Below, in pieces: positions 56,798 to 64,000 of a stretch of DNA of 64,000 bases; the first letter of the stretch is position 1, and the number at the start of each line of letters is the position of its first letter. The notes below the pieces were generated by a model, which did no database searches, was not told where the DNA came from, and saw nothing but the letters and a program-made list of their open reading frames with translations. This stretch comes from HGM04593 sp045646845 (GTDB lineage Bacteria > Bacteroidota > Bacteroidia > Bacteroidales > Bacteroidaceae), in the NCBI GenBank assembly GCA_045646845.1, contig JAZRLO010000029.1:1-64000 (forward strand). The letters run 5' to 3'. The position numbers and the translations under genes were made by a program.

Positions 56798-59299
56798 TCA
56801 GTCGTTGTTCATCTCCTTGATGTCAACCTCACCCTCTTTGGCTTCACCGAGAAGGTGCTTGCTGAAGAAGTCTGCCATCTTCCAGAAGAAATATTCGTCC
56901 TTTGTCTCGAAACCATGGCGGTCGCCCGGGAGTACAAGCATCTCGAATCGCTTGTTTGCACGGATGAGTGCGTCAATAACTCGTGTGGTATTTGCCGGGT
57001 GAACGTTATTGTCCATGTCTCCTGTTACCAATAGCAAATGTCCTTTAAGACGGCCGGCTAATTCCTGGTTCGTGCTTATTTTGTATGAGAATGTCGTGTC
57101 GCATTCTACTATGCCGTCTTTGCCTGTCTTCTCACTGATGTTCTCTTTTATGCCGTGGTGCTTCTCGCTCCACCAGTTGTTGTATATGCGATTATCGTGG
57201 TTGCCTGCGCATGAGACTGCAACCTTGAAGAAATCGTTATAGGTTAGGATGGCTGCCGTTGACATGAATCCGCCTCCTGAGTGTCCGTGGATACCGATAT
57301 TGTTGCCATCAATGAACTTGTGGCGTGCAATGAGTTGTTGTGCAGCAACCTTCTTGTCTGCAAGTCCGTAGTCGCGCAGGTTGCCGTAGCCGAAGTTATG
57401 GTACCACTTGGAGCGGTTGGGGTGTCCTCCGCGGTTGCCGACAGTGATGACGATGAATCCCATCTGTGCCAGACGGTCAACTCTGTTCATGCCGCTTGAC
57501 CAGCTCTCGTTGACAGCCTCGGTCTGTGGTCCGGGATATACATACTCTATGAGCGGGTAGCACTTTGTGCTATCAAAGTCAAAAGGTTTGTACATCACTC
57601 CGTGAAGGTCTGTGATGCCGTCCGCAGCTTTTACCGTGAAGCGCTCGGGGTACTTGTAGCCGGCGGCAAATAGTTGTGAAAGGTCTGCTGTGCCAAGTTC
57701 AACGTTCTTCTTCCCGTTTTTGCTATAAACATAGTTGACAGGAGCTGTATCTACTCGTGATGATGTTACTACAAATGCTTCGCCATTAGCCGCCGGGAAG
57801 AATTGGCTCACGTTCATGTCTCCCTCGTCAATCTGCTTCATGCCACTGCCGTCAAAATTAATGCTGTACAGGTGCATGTAGTATGGGTTTTCATCCTTGT
57901 TGTATCCGCATGCTGTGAAGTAGATCTTCTTCTCTTTCTCGTTTACGATTATGACATCTTCAACGTGGAATGCACCTTCTGTAATTGTGTTTGCCAATGT
58001 GCCGTCGGCGTTGTACAGGTAGAGCATGGCCCATCCTGTGCGTTCCGACCACTGGATGAACTGCTTACCGTTATTTACTGGGTATATAGGCTTGCTCTCT
58101 ATGCTGGTGTTCATCTCCTCGTGTACAAGCATCTTGGTGGTGTCGAGTCTCAAGTCATAGTAGCATACCTCAATCTTTTTCATGTCGCGGCTGATACGCT
58201 CAAAGTAGAATCCGTTGTCGTCGCCAAGCCAAATGGCTTTTCTCGGGTTTTCGTATCGTGTTAGGTGTGAGCCCGGTTTGCTGAACAGCCCTATGCGCTG
58301 CTGCTTGAATTGGTCAACATTTATTGTTTTGCTTGTCTTGTTCTCAAAGTCGAACAATTCAACGGTTGTCTTCGGGGTCTCCTCGCCCGGCATCTGGTAA
58401 TAGTAGCTCTCAAGCGTGGGGCGCGGGCTGCTCAATGAGTTGATGACCCACATCTTTGAGAGTATCGAGTCGGCACGGTGTGTCATCACAAAGTGGCGTG
58501 AATCGGGGCTCCACAGAGCATATACACGGTAACGCTTTGTGCTGTCGGGCTTCTCGTCAAGCGAGTGGTGTGCATAGCACCAGTTGGGGCGTCCGTTGAA
58601 GGTGAGCTGGTGTTCGGTCACGGTGCTGTCCTTGTCCCAAATACGCAACTTCTCAAGGTCCTCGCGCGACATGTACCAGAGATTGTAGTTTTTCTCATAG
58701 ATAGCATATTTGCCATCTGGTGAGACGTTGGCCCAGTTCGGGTAGGTGGGGTAGAGGTCTTCTATCTCATCCTTTGTGCGTTCAATGAGTTCGCCGCTCT
58801 TTATGTCGTACTCAAAGTAGAATGTCTTGTTCTCTTTCTTTCCCTTGTTCTCCTTTATCTTTATGCTGTCATTGCGTTCGTGACGGGGGAGCTGACGGTC
58901 CACTTCCTTCTTTGAAGCAATGTCAAAGCGAACATAGCGTCCTTCGCGTATAATCCTGTTAATTCCGATTGGTAGATGCTGTGCATCATAGGGGTCGCCA
59001 GTTCTCATGGTCACCTCCTTTGCAAGCCAGTCCATGTCCCAGAGTCTCTTTTTTGTTCCCTTTACTGCATCTACAATGTAGAAATCGCGTCCGTTGGTGT
59101 CGCTCCATGCGTAGATGAACTGTTTGCCGTCGGCAAACCATACGGGCTGCACTCTTGTCTGCTTAACCATTCTCGATATCTTCTTGGGCGAGAAACGCTC
59201 GGCAAGTGCGTAATTGGGCTTAACTGTGTTTGTCTTTTCCTGTGCATGAATGGCTGTTGCCGTAAAGAACAGCATTGCCATGAATAATAATTTTCTCAT
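56798..59299 (-). CDS. S9 family (DPP4-like) prolyl oligopeptidase
   Basis: An 833-aa exported serine peptidase. It has a signal peptide (cleavage near 'IHAQEK'), then a DPP-IV-type N-terminal beta-propeller (PF00930 style, about 80-550). The alpha/beta-hydrolase domain has S674 in 'GHSGGGFM', D763 in 'GDMDNNVHP' and H795 in 'GDRHGF'. It probably removes dipeptides or cleaves after Pro in imported peptides in the periplasm. I chose the ATG at 59299; a longer frame would add 13 residues before the signal peptide. It starts 41 nt after sdaA and may share its transcript. Confidence 0.92.
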   Translation of the reverse strand: MRKLLFMAMLFFTATAIHAQEKTNTVKPNYALAERFSPKKISRMVKQTRVQPVWFADGKQFIYAWSDTNGRDFYIVDAVKGTKKRLWDMDWLAKEVTMRTGDPYDAQHLPIGINRIIREGRYVRFDIASKKEVDRQLPRHERNDSIKIKENKGKKENKTFYFEYDIKSGELIERTKDEIEDLYPTYPNWANVSPDGKYAIYEKNYNLWYMSREDLEKLRIWDKDSTVTEHQLTFNGRPNWCYAHHSLDEKPDSTKRYRVYALWSPDSRHFVMTHRADSILSKMWVINSLSSPRPTLESYYYQMPGEETPKTTVELFDFENKTSKTINVDQFKQQRIGLFSKPGSHLTRYENPRKAIWLGDDNGFYFERISRDMKKIEVCYYDLRLDTTKMLVHEEMNTSIESKPIYPVNNGKQFIQWSERTGWAMLYLYNADGTLANTITEGAFHVEDVIIVNEKEKKIYFTACGYNKDENPYYMHLYSINFDGSGMKQIDEGDMNVSQFFPAANGEAFVVTSSRVDTAPVNYVYSKNGKKNVELGTADLSQLFAAGYKYPERFTVKAADGITDLHGVMYKPFDFDSTKCYPLIEYVYPGPQTEAVNESWSSGMNRVDRLAQMGFIVITVGNRGGHPNRSKWYHNFGYGNLRDYGLADKKVAAQQLIARHKFIDGNNIGIHGHSGGGFMSTAAILTYNDFFKVAVSCAGNHDNRIYNNWWSEKHHGIKENISEKTGKDGIVECDTTFSYKISTNQELAGRLKGHLLLVTGDMDNNVHPANTTRVIDALIRANKRFEMLVLPGDRHGFETKDEYFFWKMADFFSKHLLGEAKEGEVDIKEMNND

Positions 59300-59340
59300 A
59301 AAGTCAAATAATGTTTGTTCTGCCGTTTTATGTGGCATAT

Positions 59341-60594
59341 TTACTCTTTTCTTTTCGTGATGTGTAGCGTGTCGAGAATCTTGCGAAATCCTCTACGCTG
59401 GTTAATGTCTATTTTTGCGATACCGCCGGTCGATGTTTCCTTGTAAAGGCTCGGAAGGTCGTGGCCGGTCTCTTTCATGACCTCCACAATGCGGTCATAA
59501 TCGATCTTGTGCTTGCCGTCGGAAAGAGCTGCGTATGTGCAGGCATCAAGTGCGCGCGATGCTGCAATGGCATTACGTTCAATACATGGTACCTGTACAA
59601 GTCCGCATAGTGGGTCGCAGGTCAGTCCAAGGTGGTGCTCAAGTCCCATCTCCGCAGCATACTCAATCTGGTTTATCGTGCCTCCGAACAATTGGCAGGC
59701 TGCTGCTGCCGCCATGGCGCAAGCTACTCCTATCTCGCCCTGGCATCCTACATCGGCACCCGAAATAGATGCGTGCTCCTTTGCAACATTACCGAAAAGA
59801 CCGGCAGTGGCAAGTGCGCGCAGAATGCGCTTGTCCGAACAGTCGTGTGACATGTGCAGGTGATAGAGCACGGCTGGCAGAACACCGCTGGAACCGCATG
59901 TAGGTGTAGTTACAATAGTACTTCCGCTTGCATTCTCCTCGCTGGTCGCTAAGGCGTACGCATAGACCTTTGCTTTGCTCGCAACTGCTGCGCTGTACGA
60001 CATTGATTTGTTGAGGTATGTGTTGGCCTTGCGTTGCAGTCCCAGACCACCGGGCAGTACACCCTCATTCTCAAGTCCGCGCTTGATAGTGCTTTTCATC
60101 GTCTCCCACACCTCGCTGAGGAAGTCCCATATTTCAGCACCTTCGTACTTCTCTACATATTCCCAAAACGTGCATCCTGTCTCATCGCACCAATCCATAA
60201 TCTCGTGTATGGTGGTAAGGGGGTATATGTCCTCTTCATTTTTTGTTGTCTGTTCGTTGGCCAATTCGCCTCCGCCAATGCTGTATATTGTCCATTTGTC
60301 AACTACTTCATTGCCTTTGATTCCTTCGAACAGCATTCCGTTGGGGTGGAACGGCAGGAATGTTTTCGGTTGCCACACCAGTTCCAGCTCGGCAAGCGGT
60401 TCAAGCACTGCCATTATGGCCTTGTCGGTCATGTGACCTTCTCCTGTTGCAGCAAGGCTACCGTATAATGTGACGCGGTACTTGTCAACTCCCGGGCAAC
60501 GCTCGGCAAATATCTTGGCAGCCCTGTTCGGTCCCATTGTATGGCTGCTCGACGGGCCTAACCCGATCCTGAATAACGAACGTAGTGATTTCAT
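59341..60594 (-). CDS. sdaA: L-serine ammonia-lyase (iron-sulfur)
   Basis: A 417-aa single-chain L-serine dehydratase that deaminates L-serine to pyruvate with a [4Fe-4S] cluster. The beta-domain motif is 'IGLGPSSSHTMGPNRAA' (about 10-26). The alpha-domain cysteines are in 'TTPTCGSSGVLPAV', 'GCQGEIGVACAM' and 'GLTCDPLCGLVQVPC'. Alpha and beta parts are fused, as in most Gram-negative forms. It lies 41 nt upstream of the S9 peptidase gene. The 344-nt upstream gap has no clear promoter. Confidence 0.94.
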   Translation of the reverse strand: MKSLRSLFRIGLGPSSSHTMGPNRAAKIFAERCPGVDKYRVTLYGSLAATGEGHMTDKAIMAVLEPLAELELVWQPKTFLPFHPNGMLFEGIKGNEVVDKWTIYSIGGGELANEQTTKNEEDIYPLTTIHEIMDWCDETGCTFWEYVEKYEGAEIWDFLSEVWETMKSTIKRGLENEGVLPGGLGLQRKANTYLNKSMSYSAAVASKAKVYAYALATSEENASGSTIVTTPTCGSSGVLPAVLYHLHMSHDCSDKRILRALATAGLFGNVAKEHASISGADVGCQGEIGVACAMAAAAACQLFGGTINQIEYAAEMGLEHHLGLTCDPLCGLVQVPCIERNAIAASRALDACTYAALSDGKHKIDYDRIVEVMKETGHDLPSLYKETSTGGIAKIDINQRRGFRKILDTLHITKRKE

Positions 60595-60938
60595 TTTCTT
60601 ATTCCGTTGTTTAGGCAGAGCTTTCTGCCATTGTGGTTTTTCAGATTAATTACGCGAAAATAATATTTTCCTTTGGTATTTTCTACTCCAGTGCCCTTTG
60701 TTTTACTGAATAATATCTAAAAAAACGAAACTATACTGCGGTAGGTGTATCTCGAAAGGTCTCAGTGATTAAAAGCAATCTTCGTCTGCAAATCCAGTTC
60801 TTCATAGAATAGCGTACTTTCATCACTTGAAGCCGTAGCGTCGCATAAAACAATCTGTATATTGTCAGTAGTCAATTTTTATAATGCAATACGTGTCAGT
60901 GCCCCGAGGCATTGACACGTATTTGTTATTGGGGCAGT
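60595..60938. other. Intergenic region upstream of sdaA
   Basis: 344 nt. It contains the terminator of the nucleotidase gene (60888-60923) and, between that and sdaA, a short minus-strand frame without ATG (60762-60875) that reads like protein ('IQIVLCDATASSDESTLFY') and could be a remnant or a tiny gene. No consensus TAnnTTTG promoter is clear for sdaA; a CGAAAATA (TATTTTCG on the minus strand) at 60655-60662 is the nearest. Confidence 0.4.
60888..60923 (-). terminator. Terminator of the 5'-nucleotidase gene
   Basis: A 16-bp stem AATACGTGTCAGTGCC / GGCATTGACACGTATT (one mismatch) with a CCGA loop lies 15 nt after the stop at 60939. Confidence 0.75.
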
Positions 60939-62567
60939 TTATGGCTTTTGAAAAATAATGCGGCCTTGCGGTTTGCTGTATTCGGCGCCTATGGTGCCGC
61001 CAAGGTTCTTTTCAAGGTAGCTACGTAGAATCTCTACATCGGCACCCCAATATGTAGGGTCAGGTTCTACTCCTTTGAATATGCCACTGCCGCCCAATTC
61101 AAGAATCAAGTAGTCGAGTGTTGCCATTGTGTATCGGCGTGTGAGTTCAACATCCTTGTACTCTCCGCTCTGCTTGTCCAGTACTTCCACTTCGGACACG
61201 CGGCGCTCTCCTGCCTCAATGTGTGAGAACATCTCGGTCTCGGAGTCCATGACTGCAGGCGATGGAATGTCGGGGTTTATCTTGAAACGCAAGCCGCTTA
61301 CCTGCATGAAGACACCGGCCTCGTTAGGCAGGTACGATACGGCATACTCCAGCACGTCGAGCAACTGCTCTCCGGTGAGGGTGCCTGTTGCTATCATGTC
61401 GCCAAAAGGCATGACGTTATACAGGTCGTTGAAAACGATCTCTCCCTTCTCTATGTTTGTACGTATGCCACCGCCATTTACCAATGCAATGTCGGCGCCG
61501 GTGAAAGCGCGGAAGGCGTCGGCGCAGAAATCGCCGATGTTTGTCTCCTGTTTGCGTACAATGCGCTTACCGTTCTCATCGTATATCATCAGGTCAACCT
61601 CGCTGTTTCCAATAACGAAGTTGCCAAGGCTTCCGACCTCTTCCTTTACACGGTTGACAAACTGTGCGGTCTCATTGTCGGGGGGTGTTCCATCTGTGCT
61701 TACAAGTGTAGAGCGTATTCCTCCGTTGGTGTCGATTGTCAATTTACCTATATATTGGAAATTTGTACCCGATGAAGTGAGCAACACCGGGTCGCCCTCC
61801 TTGTCGTTGATGAATTGTTCTTCAATTGCATGGTGGTCGTGTCCGTCTATTACGGCGTCAAGTCCCGTTGTGTTGGCAATCAAGTCTGTTGAATTGGGGT
61901 GTATGCCCTTCTGGCTGTCACCCAAATGAGCAAGAGCAATGATGTAGTCGGCGCCATCTTCGCGTGCCTTATCAATGAAATATTGTGCGTTAAGGTAGAA
62001 CTCTTCGCGCATAAGGCTGTAGAGAGTGTTGCCCTGTCCGTCGTTCAGGCTTGTGGCAGTGCCGCTCGTTGTGGTGGTGAAGCCAATGTAGGCAATATCT
62101 ACATCGCCATAGCTGACAATGTGATAGGCCGGGTATGGGTATTCATCGGTCTGTATGTTCTTGAGGTTTGCACACAGTACAGGCGCATCCAAAGAGCCTG
62201 TCAAATTGAACATCTGCGGTATTCCATAGTCAAATTCATGGTTGCCCAAAGCAATGGCATCATAACCAACGTGGTTCATTATTTTGACAATCTGCTCGCC
62301 TTTTGATATGGCACCAACAAGGCCGCCGCTTGCAAAATCGCCGCATGATACTGTTGAGACATAGTCTGTGCCCGCCTGGCACTCTTTACGCACTGATACA
62401 AGAAGCGGATAACCGTCAACAGCGCAATGGACGTCGTTCTCATACAGAATTACAATTGGCTTGGTTGGCAAATCCGGGGTTATGTCCTTGGTGTTATCTT
62501 CGTTGCATGCAACAAGAAACAGAGACATGACAACTAATAAACCTGCAATAAAATCTTTTATCTTCAT
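60939..62567 (-). CDS. 5'-nucleotidase / UDP-sugar hydrolase lipoprotein
   Basis: A 542-aa lipoprotein (lipobox LVAC, Cys21, then the acidic NEDNTKD) of the UshA/5'-nucleotidase family. The N-terminal metallophosphoesterase domain has 'LYENDVHCAVDG', 'GNHEFD' and 'DGHDHH' metal motifs, and the C-terminal substrate domain has 'NGGGIRTNIEKGEIVFNDLYNVMPFGD' plus the late 'YTMATLDYL'. It should hydrolyse extracellular nucleotides to nucleosides and phosphate. The acidic residues after the Cys could direct it to the cell surface. I chose the ATG at 62567; a longer frame adds 31 unlikely residues. Confidence 0.92.
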   Translation of the reverse strand: MKIKDFIAGLLVVMSLFLVACNEDNTKDITPDLPTKPIVILYENDVHCAVDGYPLLVSVRKECQAGTDYVSTVSCGDFASGGLVGAISKGEQIVKIMNHVGYDAIALGNHEFDYGIPQMFNLTGSLDAPVLCANLKNIQTDEYPYPAYHIVSYGDVDIAYIGFTTTTSGTATSLNDGQGNTLYSLMREEFYLNAQYFIDKAREDGADYIIALAHLGDSQKGIHPNSTDLIANTTGLDAVIDGHDHHAIEEQFINDKEGDPVLLTSSGTNFQYIGKLTIDTNGGIRSTLVSTDGTPPDNETAQFVNRVKEEVGSLGNFVIGNSEVDLMIYDENGKRIVRKQETNIGDFCADAFRAFTGADIALVNGGGIRTNIEKGEIVFNDLYNVMPFGDMIATGTLTGEQLLDVLEYAVSYLPNEAGVFMQVSGLRFKINPDIPSPAVMDSETEMFSHIEAGERRVSEVEVLDKQSGEYKDVELTRRYTMATLDYLILELGGSGIFKGVEPDPTYWGADVEILRSYLEKNLGGTIGAEYSKPQGRIIFQKP

Positions 62568-62882
62568 AATAGCTGTGAGTTTTATATTAATTTTGCTAAT
62601 ATATGAACAAAAGAGCGAAAATTCAATATACGAGTGAGGAAAATTTATTTTCACTTTCAACGAGTGCAGCAGAATTTCGTATAATCAAAAATAACAAGTT
62701 TAATAGATTGTTTTTTACAGCAAGTGTAGTTCTATATCTGCAGTTTTTGTTTTCATTGCAAATTTGTAATTATTTTTGAAAAAATAAAAGGCATTAACAT
62801 AAATTATCTATACGATTTGTGAAATGTTAATGCTAATTGTTAAAATTGTAGTCGAAAAATATGTAACTATGCCAATAGAGTG
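62568..62882. other. AT-rich divergent intergenic region
   Basis: 315 nt between the divergent nucleotidase and Asp-box genes. It contains the plus-strand promoter 62746-62778 and a leader of about 100 nt. No gene or recognisable RNA is seen. Confidence 0.5.
62746..62778 (+). promoter_or_regulatory. Bacteroidetes-type promoter of the Asp-box protein gene
   Basis: TTTG (62746-62749), 21 nt, TATTTTTG (62771-62778). The ATG at 62883 is 104 nt further on. Confidence 0.6.
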
Positions 62883-64000
62883 ATGAAAAAACAGCTAAGG
62901 AGATTTCTGCCGGTACTTCTTTGTGCCGGAGTATTTTGCGGAAATGCAGTTGCTGCCGACGTGGCCGATGCTGATTCCACAGCCATAAAGCAACAGAAAT
63001 ATGACCCATATTTTGTCGAGGCCTTGCCGCTTGGTGCGCCGGCCTGGATGCAACGCATTGCGGCCGACCCGTCGGGTGTCAACTTCAAGGAAATGCAACG
63101 CGTATATAACGAGTGGCGTGCTGCCGATGACGATGTGCGTGTGCGCACCGTTGATAACAAACAGGTGGTGAACTACTACCGCCGTTGGATGGCTGCCTAT
63201 CGCGACTATGTTACTCCCGACGGCAATATTGCACTGCCGTCGATGGAGCAGTATGCCGCGCAGGTCGATTCAATGAACCGTAAGGCTGCGGCAACAAGAG
63301 CAACGGGCACAGAACCTGTATGGCGCAACATAGGCCCTAACCGTACATACTCAAACGAGAACGGCGAACTCAAACGCAAGGATTCGCAAGTGTGTGTGTT
63401 CCGCATTGCCGTTGCACTCAGTGACAGCGCGACGCTCTATTGCGGAACGGAGTCGGGTGTGGTGTTCAAGACAACCGACCATGGCATGACCTGGCAACCA
63501 TGTGCTCCGCAGCACTATTTCGGTGGCTCGATATTCAGCATAGCTGTGCATCCAACCGATAAGAACACCGTTTACGTTGGCGGTGGGCCATGGCTTTGGA
63601 AAAGTACCGACGGCGGTGAAACATGGAACCGATGCGGTGGCATCAGTAACCGCGTGAACTCGATAAGAATAAATCCCGACAATACCGATTATATTACAGC
63701 CGCTGTGGGCAGCAAGCAGGAAGGCACCTCGGCCGCCGGCTTTTTCATTTCGTCCGATGGCGGAGCCAACTTCTCATGCACTCTGCGCGGAGTATGCTTT
63801 GACCACGAACTGCAGCCCGGCAACCCCGACAGGATATATCTTGTGCGCCGCGAGGCCGGTCCTTGGGCAGGAATATATCTATCGGACAATGCCGGAATGA
63901 GCTGGCGACAGTTGGAACTCCCCGTGGATATGATGATTTGCGGCCGTCTGGCAGTGAGCGAGGCACCGGGTGGCGAGGATTATGTCTATGCGCTCGTGAC
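62883..64000 (+). CDS. Secreted Asp-box (beta-propeller) protein, 3' end outside window
   Basis: An open frame from the ATG at 62883 that runs off the right edge (372 codons seen, no stop). A signal peptide (MKKQLRRFLPVLLCAGVF..., cleavage near 'NAVAAD') is followed by a pre-propeller part to about residue 150. Four Asp-box (BNR) motifs of the form S/T-x-D-x-G-x-T/S-W then follow, with Asp at 199, 243, 292 and 335, spaced 43-49 residues. This means a beta-propeller of the sortilin/exo-alpha-sialidase-like or VPS10 type. The lack of an enzyme motif so far points to a structural or binding protein; the unseen C-terminus may carry a type IX sorting domain, as in similar Bacteroidales proteins. 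Confidence 0.85.
   Translation, partial: MKKQLRRFLPVLLCAGVFCGNAVAADVADADSTAIKQQKYDPYFVEALPLGAPAWMQRIAADPSGVNFKEMQRVYNEWRAADDDVRVRTVDNKQVVNYYRRWMAAYRDYVTPDGNIALPSMEQYAAQVDSMNRKAAATRATGTEPVWRNIGPNRTYSNENGELKRKDSQVCVFRIAVALSDSATLYCGTESGVVFKTTDHGMTWQPCAPQHYFGGSIFSIAVHPTDKNTVYVGGGPWLWKSTDGGETWNRCGGISNRVNSIRINPDNTDYITAAVGSKQEGTSAAGFFISSDGGANFSCTLRGVCFDHELQPGNPDRIYLVRREAGPWAGIYLSDNAGMSWRQLELPVDMMICGRLAVSEAPGGEDYVYALV

Noticed and set aside
1..64000. CRISPR arrays, insertion sequences, prophage, conjugative genes, toxin-antitoxin pairs or restriction systems
   Set aside because: No regular repeats, transposase, integrase, mobilisation or paired toxin genes could be recognised; the isolated DUF5675 gene is not enough to call a prophage.

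Overview
This is an ordinary-looking chromosomal segment of a member of the order Bacteroidales (Bacteroides/Prevotella-like). The case rests on several things: the gene neighbourhoods (dnaE-trxA, psd-pssA-DUF4834, alaS/M23/MerR, parA-parB-DUF5683-mltD-rsh, surE-lpxB, cdsA-ftsH-rsfS); the Bacteroidetes-type promoters (TTTG, 19-21 nt, TAnnTTTG) in front of several genes; the many SPII lipoproteins; and C-termini that resemble type IX secretion sorting domains. I see no insertion sequence, integrase, prophage, CRISPR array or rRNA operon. One tRNA (Gln, CTG) is present.

Layout. 380-3565: an operon of three lipoproteins of unknown function (minus strand). 3776-8136: dnaE, trxA and a small acidic protein (minus). 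8413-10164: phosphatidylethanolamine synthesis (psd, pssA) and a DUF4834 protein. 10438-13699: a large lipoprotein paired with a DUF5723 outer-membrane protein. 13848-18914: tadA, a small ribbon-helix-helix-like protein, yraN, an MmcQ/YjbR protein, birA and uvrA. 19161-21115: a GH10-like lipoprotein hydrolase and a GNAT acetyltransferase. 21190-23301: a sigma factor with a lipoprotein, and an orphan gene. 23433-27852: an outer-membrane beta-barrel with a Gly-rich tail, then cardiolipin synthase. 27870-31679: rsmD, a DUF3822 protein, a one-helix membrane protein and a RecD-like helicase. 31768-36454: a small lipoprotein, alaS, an M23 peptidase and a MerR regulator. 36555-42665: rsh, an MltD-like transglycosylase, DUF5683, parB and parA. 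43105-46721: a Bax-inhibitor-1 protein and a GH84 beta-N-acetylglucosaminidase. 46828-52117: surE, lpxB, cdsA, ftsH and rsfS. 52397-56581: tRNA-Gln, a thioredoxin-like lipoprotein, a secreted protein, alanine dehydrogenase and a DUF5675 protein. 56798-62567: an S9 peptidase, L-serine dehydratase and a 5'-nucleotidase lipoprotein. 62883-64000: the start of a secreted Asp-box (beta-propeller) protein that runs off the window.

Most of the window is housekeeping. Replication, repair and segregation are represented by dnaE, uvrA, parAB and the helicase. Envelope lipid and LPS synthesis comes from psd, pssA, cls, cdsA and lpxB, and wall remodelling from the M23 and MltD-like proteins. Stress and translation functions are rsh, rsfS, alaS, tadA, rsmD and tRNA-Gln. 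The accessory and least understood content is envelope-located: the three-lipoprotein operon, the lipoprotein/DUF5723 pair, the sigma factor with its lipoprotein, the DUF3822 protein near a pilin-like one-helix protein, and the secreted proteins with C-terminal sorting-like domains. No clearly new defence or mobile system is visible. These envelope operons are the best candidates for undescribed biology.
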